Assembly: GCA_013397865.1 (NCBI GenBank)
Contig: VZTI01005310.1
Span: 977,394-1,041,393 of the forward strand
Length of the DNA stretch: 64,000 bases
Direction of reading: 5' to 3'
Source of the DNA: Struthidea cinerea
Taxonomy: Eukaryota > Chordata > Aves > Passeriformes > Corcoracidae
Position 1 is the first letter of the stretch; every line of letters begins with the position of its first letter. The position numbers were made by a program, and so were the translations under genes. This document shows, one piece after another, positions 49,090 to 60,570 of this stretch. The notes beneath the pieces are model-generated. The model was not told the origin of the DNA, did not search any database, and saw only the letters and a list, made by a program, of their open reading frames with translations.

Positions 49090-49560
49090 AAGATCTGAAG
49101 ATCAAGAGAAATGTTTTATTTCATTTCAGCCCGCTGCTGATCAGGAACACGAAGCACCACCCCCCATCAGCAGGGCTTTGTGTTTAAGTGAAAAGCCATC
49201 GGGAGGAACAGATTTACAGGATGCTCCTCAGTGATGCTGCAAGAGTCATTCAGATGCTGCCTTTGACTTCTTGGCCCATTTCCTTTCCAGCATGTGATTT
49301 TTAAAGAAAAGCAAAGCAATTTGCCCTTTTTGGATCATCAGCAACGAAGCAATGAATTCTTTACCAGGCGTTAAAGCCAAGCTGCAGGAGTGCAGCTCGG
49401 AGTTGTAGCTGCTCACTGATGCCTGGTAAATTGGATAATGGTTTTCGGCTTCCTTTCACTGTTACAGCTGTTGGCTTCAATCTGGTTTGGTGGTTTGATT
49501 AAAGTAACATTATTTCTCTAACTTGGCAATTGCCTGGCATTGGGTGACACAAACAAACTC
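49090..49560. other. Candidate conserved non-coding element containing a stem-loop
   Basis: This is about 470 bp of non-repetitive sequence with no long open frame. It retains CpGs (aacgaagc, aggcgtta, gctcggag, ttttcggc) in an AT-leaning context and has several dyads: the 71-nt stem-loop at 49360-49430 and the palindrome ggcaattgcc at 49525-49534. By texture it is the most CNE-like stretch in the right half of the window. Conservation is not tested. Confidence 0.3.
49360..49430. other. 71-nt stem-loop, pre-miRNA-like in shape
   Basis: The arms TTTACCAGGC (49360-49369) and GCCTGGTAAA (49421-49430) pair perfectly. In RNA the helix extends inward by GTTA/TGAT with two G-U pairs, giving 14 continuous pairs. 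A 6x6 internal loop follows. Then AGCTGCA (49380-49386) can pair with TGTAGCT (49404-49410), leaving a 17-nt loop. An alternative inner hairpin pairs AGCTGCA with TGCAGCT (49391-49397). I do not recognise a known microRNA in the arms. Size and shape fit a small precursor, but a DNA-binding dyad inside an enhancer is equally plausible. Confidence 0.3.
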
Positions 49561-52539
49561 ATCTTTTTTTTCTGAGGAGAGTCAAGGGTCTGCTCAAGAG
49601 GAAATCACCAACAGGCCCAGAAAACTGATACAGCAGGGCAGCAAAATCAAATACAGGACTTGAAAAACTTTGCACAGAAAATCAGTGGAGAAGGAAACCT
49701 GCAGTGGTTTGTGCTGTTTTTAACTCCTTCACCCAACCTGACCCCTTTTCCATGCTTCAGTCTCATCCCACAGGAAGGGAGGACAATTTACTGTGGTGCC
49801 ACTGTCACCAGGCACCAGTTTAGAAATGCCACATCCCTAAATCTCCTGGAATTATTTGAGAATTTTTAAAAATGCTCTAAAGAGACTGTCAGAAAACTGA
49901 GATAAACGCTCATGTGTTAATCTCTAGAAGAAACTAAACAGCAATTCATAGAAGTGCAAACAAAGATGAAAAACTCTTCTCCAAAGACCAGATTTTGTCT
50001 TTGTGAGAGACATCGGTCGCCTTTGTGCTGATGGAAATGGGCCAGAGAAGGGAAAGTTGGGCAAGGAAAGAAATATTCTTCCCATTTTATGGCCAGGGAG
50101 TTTTAGCACAGGCGCTTGACAGAACTTCCACAGCCTCATCTTGGAGCAGTCAGGATGAGAATTCAGATTAAGTTCCAATAAGCAGCTTTTATCACAAGAT
50201 TGTTTTTCTTCCTTTTATAACTTGTACTTGTAGCATCTACATAAATAACCAATAAGCCTTTAAAAATGGGATCCCTCTTCTTCTTTTATTCCATTTCCAA
50301 TTCTCAGCCTGGTTACATTGGCCAGTTTATTATCTCAAATGTTTACTTTCCACTATAAATGGAAATGACTTTTTCCCTTTCTTCTTCATGTTTCATGGTC
50401 ATAATATCCTCCAGTATTCCATTATCTCTCGGTACCTATGATAGATTAAAATCTTATGGACTCACTATTTTGTAATAAATTAAATTAGCTGTAATAGAAA
50501 ACTTAAGTAGCTGTAATGGTTTTTTATAAGTAATGGGTAAACTGGATTTTCTGTAGTTGAAATGGATTTCTAAATAATTTATCATCCTATGTAAATTCAT
50601 GTAAGAACGCAGGGAGTGAGAGTGGGAAAATCACAATCCGGTGCCATTCTGGAGAGATTGTGTATTTATAGGGACATTGTTCATTAATTTTTGAGAACAG
50701 AGCTATTATTTATCAGGCACACTCTTGCTTCCATGCTGGTTACACTGCAGTCACACAAGGCCTCTAAAATCATGCTGGAAAAGGGGAAAATATCAGGGAA
50801 ATTTGGATCAAATGATGCCTTAAGCATCGATGGAGATAAAAATCTCTTTTAAATTTATGCCAATTGTCAGGGAGAAAATAGGTTTACCTATAGCGGGAAT
50901 TTGAGGAGCCTTCTAAAATATTCCAAGCGGAAAGGTTTTGTTGGAGTTTTCATGCTTCAATTACAGTTTCAACATCAGTCTTTGTTGCTCTCATATTTCA
51001 CCAGAGCAGAAGTATTGATCAGAGCACAGAAAGTATTTGTGATTCATCTCCAGCTGCACTTCTGTGCCTCTGGTTTGTGTTTAAGTTTGGTGACAAACAT
51101 TTTGACACTGAACTGGTGAGCTGGCTGATAAATACCTGCTCCTCTGCATGCGAAATGTCATGAAATCAGTGCACAGAAGAATTCCCTGCTCATCTGTTCC
51201 TTTGCTGCAAAAAGGGGGAGAGAAAAGGTTTCTTTGCTGCTCTTGGACTTGCAGGAACAGGGCCTCTGATGGACAGCAAAATAATGGGATGGAAAGTGGG
51301 ATTTGGGGTGAGAGACACAAGCTGCTCCTTGCTTTGTATGCCCTGAGCCCCCTGAGTTCTGCTTCAGGCTTGGAATCAAGGTGAAAATCTGCTGTGGAAG
51401 TTCCCACTTTAACTGCAGAATAGAAAACACATAGAATGTGCTGTTCCTTTAGCCTGGGTTCTGAACTGCATTTATCCAAGCACACCTGGTACACACAGGT
51501 ACGACATCCCCACTGGGATCAGCCTCCAGAGGACCCTTTCTCCCTAGAAGTGCCAGAGATTTCATGGAGTTGCTTTACTCTGCCCCGTTTTGGGGCTTGA
51601 AGAGGACACGTGGGGTGGGAACAGGAGCTCTGGTGGGTGATGAGTGGCTAAACTGAGCCCTCCTGCAGTTGCTGGTGGCTCTCAGAGGACAACGGTGTCA
51701 CAAGGGCAGCCTTTCATTCCTTTGGCAAGCTTGAGCAGGGAGGAGAAGAGACCCCAGCTTTGCAATTGAAATTTCGTATTTTTACTGTTTCCTATTCTGG
51801 TTTTCCTGTCCTTTTTCCCCATTCTCATTCCTCTATACTTTCTTCTCTCACAAACAGTGCATTGGCAGAATTTTTTGGCTCAGTGTGATGAGACTCGTCC
51901 CTCTTTGCTTTGGTCCTTGTCCATTCCATGCCTCTGCCCTGCTCACTGACTTCAGCAGAGATGAAATTCCTCCTTATGCCAGAAAATCTCCACGTGCCCG
52001 AGGAAGGGACCTATCAGACACGTCCTGGCACCAGAGCTTGGGATGATCTTCTAGTTATTCCCATGGTCAGCGCCGCCCACGGTGAGTGCCAGCCTCGATG
52101 TCTGTGACAGGGGCAGCTCAGATCCATCACTGCCCTCAGCTCAGCGGTCACACAGCCCAACAGGGCCCTGCTGCTGTGGGAAATCCTTCAACCCACAGCA
52201 TTTCTGGGATGGGTTTGGGCTCATCCCACACTTTTACGGCAGGTGCAGGAAAAATCTGGGGACCAGAAATACCCAAGGGCAACACACTAAGCCAGGAAAC
52301 CTCTGGGTTTTATTTGTATGTCTTTGAATCAAGGGTGCCTTTTAGTGGCTTAACACAGACACCTTTCAATACCAACACTAAGAAGTACCAAGTAAAAGAA
52401 GTAATTAATGCACTGAAAATAATCAATATTGAAAGCCTCACTGCATGTAAAAAGTAACACAGAATATGGAGGAGGGTGAGTGAGCAGTAAGTTTAAATGC
52501 GATTTTTTTAAAACCCATTTCATTTACTTGATGCTGTCT

Positions 52540-53000
52540 TGTTGTTTGATTCTGGGCTCATTAACCTACACACAAATCAGCTTTTTGCCTCCTGTAGACT
52601 GTGTGCTTAATGAAAAACCTAAACTGGTGTTTTATTAATGCACCGCCTTAATTAGCGGGTAGAAAAGACTTCAAACACCTTTAAATTGTGTGATTTCCAG
52701 GGCAGCATGAGAGAAGCAGAAGGTAACAGTGAATTTCGAATTCCCTTCAGAAAATAAAAATCCAAAGTAATGGCTGCAGCTATTTGTGCTGGCCATAAAA
52801 ATTGATATAACATGTGGTAAACCTCCTATTGGGTATTATTACAAATGATTGATTCCTCTCTCCTCCTCCAGTTTAGATGGTGCAGTTCTTACTGTACAAA
52901 CAACTCATGAAAAGTCAACATGTTTTACAAGTAAATAATTTACAGCCACTCTGCAGAACATGGAATAATATTTTACGTTAAGTGACATTAATTAGGGTGG
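52540..53000. other. Candidate conserved non-coding element (CNE-like)
   Basis: An AT-rich, non-repetitive block contains homeodomain-like words (ttattaatgcaccg, gccttaattagcgg, gacattaattaggg), no open frame beyond about 60 codons, and no transposon signature. The word TTAATTAGCGGG keeps a CpG. The call is by texture only. Confidence 0.25.
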
Positions 53001-53532
53001 AAATATTCACATGGCGAAGGGCTGGGAGATGGCTGCTGCAAAGGAAATTCTTTTCCTTGCAGTCTAAATGTAAATCAGAAGCTTGGAGAGTCACGACCAC
53101 ATTGCTCTGGAGGGAGAAATAATTCCCATTAAGCACCAGCTCTGAAATAACTCCAAGATTTGGGGAATGTGAGCCAAATTCAAGGCAGTGACAGTCTCAG
53201 GCATTGCTGTCTAAGAAGGTTTTAGATGTGTTTTAGATCTGTTTTAATTAGAGGTGAAATTTATCTCATAGTTTCGGGTTTTCATCCCATAAACGCATGG
53301 TTATCCTCAGCCACAGCAGCAAACCAAGTGTCTGGGCAGGATTGGTGTCACAGACCTGGGATTTTAAGGTCAGTGCAGATTCTGTGGTTTGAAAATGCGT
53401 GCTAGAACCACTCATTAATTCCTGAAGTTATGCTGCTCCAAACTTCTGTCTAAAGTGTGTTTCTTCAGGAGGAATTGGTGATTGATCATCCACCACCTTT
53501 CAACCCCCATCCAACAGTGCAGTGTTAGGAAA

Positions 53533-53729
53533 GAAATCATAAAATCATGGAACGGTTTGGGGGGGGAAGGACCTTAAAGCTCATCCAATGCCACCTCTGC
53601 CGTGGGCAGGGACACCTCCCACTGTCCCAGGTTGCTCCAAGCCCCGTCCAACCTGGCCTTGGACACTTCCAGGGATAATGGGGCAGCCACGGCTGCTCTG
53701 GGCAATCAAGCTCTGTGCTCACTGGGCAG
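53533..53729 (-). mobile_element. CR1 LINE 3'-end fragment
   Basis: The reverse complement of the CR1 tail is clear: 'gaaatcataaaatcatgg', then a G-run-disturbed 'ggggaaggaccttaaagc', 'tcatccaatgccacctctg', 'ccgtgggcagggacacctcc', 'cactgtcccaggttgctcc', 'gtccaacctggccttggac', 'acttccagggataatggggc', 'agccacggctgctctgggc'. It is about 195 bp, 5'-truncated and non-coding. The 61-codon frame inside it is a by-product. Confidence 0.95.
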
Positions 53730-55751
53730 CTCTAAAAGAAACTGGAATTTAAAAATCTCACCTGTAAACTGAGACATGCAAGGTGGACTTTGTTGTTATC
53801 TTGCAAATTGGCAGAGATTTGGGGTTTTTTCACTTTTATCCTTGCTGCAGAAGGAAGAATTCTCAAAGTCCACCCCATGTATTGAAAACCAAGCCCAAAC
53901 CTGTGTGATCAAGTCCTCCTCATCTTAAATCAGTGCAATTCTGTCACCTGCAGAGGTTGCCCAGGCTTATGCGGGAGAGGCTGGGACCATGTGTGGAATC
54001 CCGTTTCTCTGTTCTGACACACAGCCCAGAATGAACAGGCCATTCGTCTGCTAGGCTGGGTTCAAAACAGATATTTAATAAATATTTTCTCCTTTGAACT
54101 GCAACCAGCTTGATAGAATTGTTCTGCTTTTGCAGTACGAATCTGCCGAGAGCTGTGTGCTGCAATGGGCTCTGTGAGTGTGCAATAAATAAACACCTGG
54201 AACAAAAGGGTGTGTGGAAGGGAAATAAAACCTGCTGACCAGGCTTCCTGTGCCCCTGTAAATGCTGTGCACCTCCATAAATGTCAGTGCCCTGAGCAGC
54301 AGCGCCTCAGTGCAGCATTTCTGCTCCAGAAAACTTTGGATTAAGGCACATCCTGACCTGGATAAAAGGGAGTGGGAGACGGTTTTATACCTGCTGAGGT
54401 ATCACAGAACCTGTATAAAAATGTCTATATAAATGTAAAACAATAAATCATTAAAATTAATAGAAACTCACAGGAAAAAATTAATGAGGGAGAAAGAGAT
54501 CTGGGTCCTGGTTTGGGAAGGAATGACTCATATGGGGCAGGAAGCCTTGCTGAACTCCTTAATTTCACAGCAGGTTCCCTAAAAAACCACCCACCTGGAG
54601 CTTGGGCTGCTGACAGAAAGGTCTGGACTCCAAATTTGATGGGCAAATTGATTTGGGGTTTTTGTACCCTGATAAATGCTTTCGAAGAGATTGATAGCAG
54701 GCATACGTAAGATGTGCCCCAAAATTTGGAGAATTTAATTTTTACAAACGTCACATTTCAGTGTTTGGAGTACAAAAAATCTGAGTATAAACTTTACTTT
54801 TTATGTGATGATTTGTTTTATTTTGGAGTTAATTTTCTATCTAATCAAGCAATATTATCCTCTGAATCATCGCTTAGAAAGTTGGGAAAAATGGCTTTTT
54901 CCTGACTTTTTTTTCACCCTCACTTTCACCAAGTTCTAAGTATTTAGAACAAATAAACACAATTACCTCTAATAAAACTGATATGCCATTGCTGGAGAAC
55001 AGGAGAATTCCTTCCCTGGAAACTGGGAAGAATATTGCTGCCATGTAATTTTCTTCACATTGTGAGTGATCTGGATGATTTACTTTGGGATTTCGTTGCT
55101 CTTTAAGCCTCCCTCAAAACCAGATTTCACATATTAGACATAAATTAAGCTCTAATATCTTGAAAATAAACATAAATTAGGGAAAAAACTGAATATGGCT
55201 GCTGCTAATTGCAGTTAAATATCCTCCTACGTTGGCGTTTCATGACTGGGATCTGCTGTGTTTGTACATTGGGATGTTTGAAAGGAAATGTTCACACTCC
55301 CTGTAGGATTAAATTATATTATAAATAATTGCATCAAATATCTGCTGATCTTAGGATAATATTAAGGAACTGTTTTATTGCCTGACATTCTACAGGAGCT
55401 TCTCTGCTCAGGTAAATGTGAGGGGGTGTTTTGGAAAGCACCCCCTTTCTGGGATGATGGAAATGGTGGAAATTTCATTGACCTTTGTGCCAATTCTTCA
55501 GATTCTGCTGTGCTGCATGATTTGAGGTCAGTGGCAAGGTGTTGGAAAACCCACAAATGTTTAAATTTAAATCTTTAACTTGGAAACTTTAAACATGACT
55601 ATATTGTTTTTTGTATACTTGCAGTATTTGCCATGTACAAGGCAATTAGACTTAAGCGCTTTAAGGTTTAAATTGTCTTTAATGAGTTGCTCCATCATTA
55701 TGTTCATAAAAATATTTATAGAATACATAGATTATTTGTTATCTAATGCTC
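53730..55751. other. Non-coding AT-rich DNA between two CR1 fragments
   Basis: Open frames reach 109 codons (minus, 54425-54754) and none is recognisable. The composition is AT-rich from 54700 to 55350, with ataaattaagctctaatatc and similar words. No repeat family or RNA gene is seen. Confidence 0.5.
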
Positions 55752-55840
55752 TGAGCAACATGGGCTGGTGGAGGTGTCATCCCTCCATGGAATGGGATGA
55801 GCTTTGAGGTCCCTTCCATCCCAAACCATTCCACGATTCC
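55752..55840 (+). mobile_element. CR1 LINE 3'-terminal fragment (short)
   Basis: A sense-strand CR1 3' terminus of about 90 bp: 'tgagcaacatgggctggtgg', 'aggtgtcatccctccatgg', 'aatgggatgagctttgaggt', 'cccttccatcccaaacca', and tail 'ttccacgattcc'. Only the last portion of the element is present. Confidence 0.93.
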
Positions 55841-56770
55841 GGAACGTCTCCTTTTTGCAAAGCTGCCCTAAACACAAACCACCACAGCTGATGCCATTTC
55901 AGTCCTGCTAAGATTTCCCTGCTGCCTTCCTGCCGAAGAAAATGGTATAAAAGCAGTAAGTTCATGTTAAAAAAACCCCCAACCAAACAACGGAAAACGC
56001 TGTTTAAATAATTGATGGAAAGAAAAGTTGAGGGGTCCTAAGCTTTGCAGAGTTCCACAGATTAGTGAAAAGCCATTGCAGTGCAACGTATCAGGGTAAA
56101 AATCATGTGTAGCCTTTCCATGGCTATAAATAATTTCACAAGCTTTGAGGTGGTGAAGAATGTTATGAAAAAAAACCTTCTGTAATCTCCTGAAGTGTGA
56201 AAATCACTGATAAGCATTTGACAATGTGGGCTCCTTACGCAGGGCTAGGAACTTCACCTGGCAGTGAAACTTTTATTAATTTTCAATGTGCAATTTGTAT
56301 TTTGGTGATGCTCATTGAGCTTTTGCAGCAAGTTCACTGGATATTTTCATGGACGAAACAAAACTCAGACTGATGATGCTGAACCTCTCAGTTTAGGGCC
56401 CTTCTGTGCTGCTGGGTTTGGCATATTTGGGAATACATTTGGGGATTTATTCCTTCCCATTCCCACCCTCCTTTACTGTCGTGGTTCAGGGGCTCTGAAG
56501 TGTCCTGGAAAATCAGCACTTCAGCCTGGCACCGTGCAAAGGAAAACCAGGATGCCAATCAACTGGGACAAAAGCACTCTGGCTAATTATCTTCCAGCTC
56601 TCCACTGCCATTTATTACCCTAGAAAGCAAAAAATGAACTGCACAGAATCCCTTTTGTACCACAGGATCACGGAACAGCAGATTAAACTCTGTGGTTCTC
56701 ACTGTGTCTGTGCCTCTGAGTTGTTTAAACATTTCCCTGCAGTCCTCCACTCTAAAATCAATAATAATAC
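55841..56770. other. Non-coding DNA, nothing distinctive
   Basis: Open frames reach 102 codons (plus, 56315-56623) with no recognisable content. There is no transposon, RNA gene or strong dyad before the poly-T tract. Confidence 0.5.
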
Positions 56771-56845
56771 TTTTTTTTTTTTTNNNNNNNNNNNNNNNNN
56801 NNNNNNNNNNNNNNNNNNNNNNNNNNNNNNNNNNNNNTCGTATTT
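56771..56845. repeat. Poly-T tract with assembly gap (54 N)
   Basis: A T13 run (56771-56783) leads into 54 unknown bases (56784-56837), followed by 'tcgta' and another T run. The unread part is probably homopolymer or near-homopolymer. No target-site duplication or retrotransposon body is visible next to it. Confidence 0.9.
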
Positions 56846-57267
56846 TTTTTCATCATTTCTTTCAAGGTAAAAATTGCACTTCAAACATCTCTGATTTTGT
56901 TTGGATAGGTTGGATCATTTCCCTTTTTCGATCTCTCCTATTTGATAGTTTTATCTGCATCCGTTCTTGTTTCTCTGCTGGTTTTTGATCCTCAGGTTTC
57001 GTGAATTGCATGAAATCCAGAGGAAAGTGTCTGTGCATTTTCCATCCTCTGCAGCCTGTATTTAATAAAGATGAAAACACCCTAATTCTGATTATACTCA
57101 GTGTTAAAAGAGGGGTTGGGTTTAGGATCTAGGCACTAAATTGGCATTGGATTTAAGAGAGGAAGCTTTCCTACAGGGTTTCTGCGTAATATCAACAAAC
57201 CAACCAGACCCAGATTTTTAAAAAATTTAAAACTCTCAGCTGTGAATATTGCACTGAAGTTCTCTCT

Positions 57268-57291
57268 CTCTGGGTTTCTTAAAACCCAGAG
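57268..57291. repeat. 24-nt hairpin (10-bp arms, 4-nt loop)
   Basis: The arm ctctgggttt (57268-57277), loop ctta and arm aaacccagag (57282-57291) form a perfect inverted repeat. The left-arm word tctctgggtttctt is repeated directly at 57299-57312, so the palindrome lies in a small rearranged patch. Confidence 0.6.
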
Positions 57292-60180
57292 TTTGGTTTC
57301 TCTGGGTTTCTTTTCTTTCTTAAAAGACAAAGGGTGCAGCCATTATTTCCTCCTGTCTTTGACATTTTTCTCCCCATTATTCGTAAATGTGCGGAAATAT
57401 CCTTGTGACATCACAGACCAATGAGTGATCAGAAATTATAAGTATTTTTAAGTCTATAAGAGCTGTTGGGGAAGCTCTGCCGGGCATAAGGTGAGCTATT
57501 CAGTTCAAAATCCAACATCAGAGTTTGCTGGCAGCAGAAACTTTTTATTTATTCCAAAAGGATGAAGATAAATTAATGAGGATGGCAATGAATTAATGGA
57601 TACTTTGCTACACCAGTGTGTGCACAGCCTGGTTTCTGTGCAGGGGGAATGAGAGATTTGGGTCCCTCAGGTTTCGGGTCTCTGGGCCATCCCTGACTGT
57701 GGCACCTGGGTGAAACCAGCCAGGCTTGGCTCGCCTGGCAAAGTCTTTGCCTGAACACTTGGTAAAGTCTGAGTAAACCCCAGAACACTCCTGGATGTTC
57801 TTGCCTCTTTCCAGTGTCCTTCCCAGTTTGCAAACAGAGCATCTCCCATTAGGAGACTCCTTTTTCTCCTTGTGAACAAAGAGATAATGTTTTATTGTCG
57901 TAAAATCATCACTTTTGGGGCCAAAAGCACTTTTAGATCTTCCCTTGGCGTTTTGACAAAACCAATCAAAGCAGCATTTTATAGCACGGAAAAAAAACAG
58001 GAGAGAGGATGTCTCATTTTCCTCATTTTTCTCCTCTTTCTGCCAGCATGAAAATCTGTTCCTCAGCTTTGTGTCTCCTTGCCCCCACTAATGACCTTCC
58101 TTTCACTGCCAGCTCCAGAATCTTGACAGCTCGTTAGAACCACGAGAGGCTTTGCATGATCAGAGCGATAATTCCCGAACCACTCTGCAGCTGAAAGTAA
58201 CTTCAGGAGCATTATTTATTCAAATTACAGGCATGAAGGACCACATGGGAAATATGGAAGAGTGCCTCCTGTAAATGACAGCTTAGGGAGAATTTCCAAT
58301 TGCACCAGACAGCTGTATCCTGAAACTTAATCTAATTACTGGAGTGTGGTGAGAAATGTCACCCTGAATCAAAGTGATCCCATCCTCTGTGTTCATGGTG
58401 AGTTCTGACTTACATATGGCTGCATTTGGGACAACCTTTAAATCCAGATTCCAGCTTGGGGCTGATGTCATGCCTTTGGAATCGGGGGAATTTGAGCATG
58501 AGGAGTTTCACCCTTGCTCAGAGCAGCCCAAACTTCAGAGCCGCCCGTGCCTGGGCCTTGTGGGACATGTGCTCCCTTCCCAGCACACAGAACCAGAGAA
58601 ACCCTTGGTGTGTTTCCCTTTTTCAAACCCCGTCTCTCAAAATGTTTTCTAGTTGTGCTTCAGGACTGCGAAGAGAGGGAAAGGACTCGCTGAGCTCTGC
58701 TCTGCCACCCCCATATGCTTCTTTCTGTTTTCCTGCACATGAACAACCCCCTGATGACTTGAAATGTTGAGTTTCTGGAAGGCCCCTCGTTTTCAGCTGC
58801 TGGTGTGTGCCAACAAATCTGAATATTCAATCAGATGGAAAGCAGCAGCTCGCAAACATGCAATCTGCTCCAGGCTGGGATGCACAGCTGCCCGGGCTGG
58901 GATGCACATCCTTGGCTGCCACTGAGGCTGTCTGGGAGAACAAAAGAGCACGCTTTGAAAGCTCAGAACATTTGAACATTTTCTGTTTGGGCTTTTTTCT
59001 TCCCTCAATTGTGAAGTGCTGAATTGGCTGTGCTGAAGCCAACAGGTTCTTGGTTTTCCATGAAAACAGATATAACAGGAGGTAGAAATGCTGGATTCAC
59101 TCACCCTGTTGAGCCAACGTGTTCCCAGCCCTTGGTATTGACAGCACCTTTCCTCCTGAGAAACACAAATATAATGGACTTCCTGTAACTGCTGGCTTCC
59201 CAGTGAATTCAGGGAGTCAAAAACATGCTCAGCAGCTCAAGGGCTGATCTCAGAGAGACCAACCAAGCAGGGACTGTGTCAGTGCAGAGCACGGGCACCC
59301 ATTTCTGCCAACAACAGGTAAAACTGACAGGGCCTACTGCTTGCCTGGGACAAGCCCCAGCCAGCTCTTTGGTGAGAAACAGGTTTAAGAATAACATTTG
59401 TGTGCTGCAAGAAGCAGCAGACCTGCATTTCAAGATGCTGAGGAAGCCTGTGGGCCAGCCTGGTGTTTTTTAATCAAAGCATCCTTGAAAAATGGAATAG
59501 GGGCTCAGGCTGCACCCAGGGCTGATGATTTCTAGGGCTTGGTGCTGCTCAGCAAAGCTCCAGTGGCTGCTGCAGGTGCCTGTTGCACAACTAAATTGTT
59601 CCCACGGAAAAAGGACTTTGTAGAAATATCTTATGTTCTGATTTTTTTAAAATAATACCTGGATTTCGGCAAAGTTTTGAACAGCCAGCCCAAAGACCCC
59701 TCTTCCCTGGGCAGATCTGGGTCACAAAAGGGGGTGAGGTGACCCTGCCGAATCGAGGCTTCCCCTGTTCATCATTCCTGCTGTAACGACTGGTCCATTT
59801 ATTGCAAATTGTGGGATGTGCTTTTGTTGATGGGAATTGATACCAATGACAAAGCTGAGTCCTAGGAAGTGCCAGAAACCAGATTCTGGTTTTTTAACCT
59901 CAACTTGATGAGAGACAGACCTTGCAGATATACAGATAAGAGGCAACGTGGAAAATCTCTCCTCATTTCCAGCCCAAGCCATACAATCTGAGGGCAGTGT
60001 TTTGCTGTGGGCTTGATCTTCCCAGTATTGAGGAGAGCAGGAAAGGAATTGCAGGAGCTCAGGATTTCCAAGACCCTTCAGGCTTGTTTCTCCCTCTCCT
60101 GCCAGCAGCAGGAGCAGCCCCCTTCTCCTCCTGGATTAAAAAGAGCTGGTTCCCCATAGGACTTGAAATCCATAGGGGAA

Positions 60181-60241
60181 ACACAAACAAACAAACAAAA
60201 ACACCAAACAAAAAACCCCCAAACAAACAGAAAAAAAAAAA
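60181..60241 (+). repeat. A-rich (CAAA)n-like simple repeat
   Basis: About 60 bp is made of acaaacaaacaaac, accaaac, aaaccccc and a final A11 run. Only A and C are present until the last portion. No retroelement body lies immediately upstream, so it is an isolated microsatellite rather than a clear poly-A tail. Confidence 0.85.
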
Positions 60242-60512
60242 TCAAACTTTTCTAAAGTTTGTACTGCAGTTTAACCAAATTTCTTCCTTGTAACTTTGCA
60301 GCTCAAAGCAAGTTTTTATTTTCCCTGTGACACTGAGAATCCTTTGTTATTTTCCAGAGAAATCCTGGATTATTTTCCAGCTCCTTGCTTATTTTGTATG
60401 TGTTCAGACTGAAAGAAAGTTTTATTGTTTCTACCTTAGTTTTTCTCTCTCACAAAGACACATTTATGTGAGTGAGAAAATGGGACAAATTAGGCCAACC
60501 TGAACATCTTGC

Positions 60513-60570
60513 TGGGTTAACTGTTGCACGTGATGACCTTAGAGGTCTTTTACACCCTGAGTAATTGTTT
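60513..60570 (+). mobile_element. Possible old CR1 3'-terminal fragment
   Basis: The sequence 'gggttaactgttgcacgtga' followed by 'tgaccttagaggtcttttac' and 'accctgagtaattgttt' resembles the last ~55 bp of a CR1 subfamily in which '..gatgacct..agaggtccctt' precedes the octamer tail. The octamer itself is not recognisable. The match is short and diverged, so this is tentative. Confidence 0.35.

Larger units (their letters stand above)
46509..53532. other. Non-coding DNA with CNE-like, dyad-rich core
   Basis: No gene is supported; the longest frame is 137 codons (minus, 51081-51494). Contents include a C-rich tract at 46760-46796, a tight CpG cluster at 46914-46945, a two-copy ~30-bp duplication at 48012-48074, and CNE-like sequence at 47860-48400 and 49090-49560 with stem-loops and NFI-like dyads. 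A further AT-rich CNE-like block lies at about 52540-53000. No transposon is recognised. Confidence 0.5.
56846..60512. other. Non-coding DNA with small duplications and one CNE-like patch
   Basis: No gene is supported; the longest frame is 114 codons (plus, 58426-58770). Local features are a 24-nt perfect hairpin at 57268-57291, a CNE-like patch at about 58110-58260 that keeps several CpGs (agctcgtt, ccacgaga, agagcgat, cccgaacc), a 22-bp-period direct repeat of ggctgggatgcaca (58873-58908), and an A/CAAA-rich tract at 60181-60241. Confidence 0.5.

Noticed and set aside
57540..57880. Segment with duplicated-looking words (taaagtct, cctggcaaagtc), considered as an LTR fragment
   Set aside because: No defined ends, no promoter or poly(A) arrangement, and no recognised family match.
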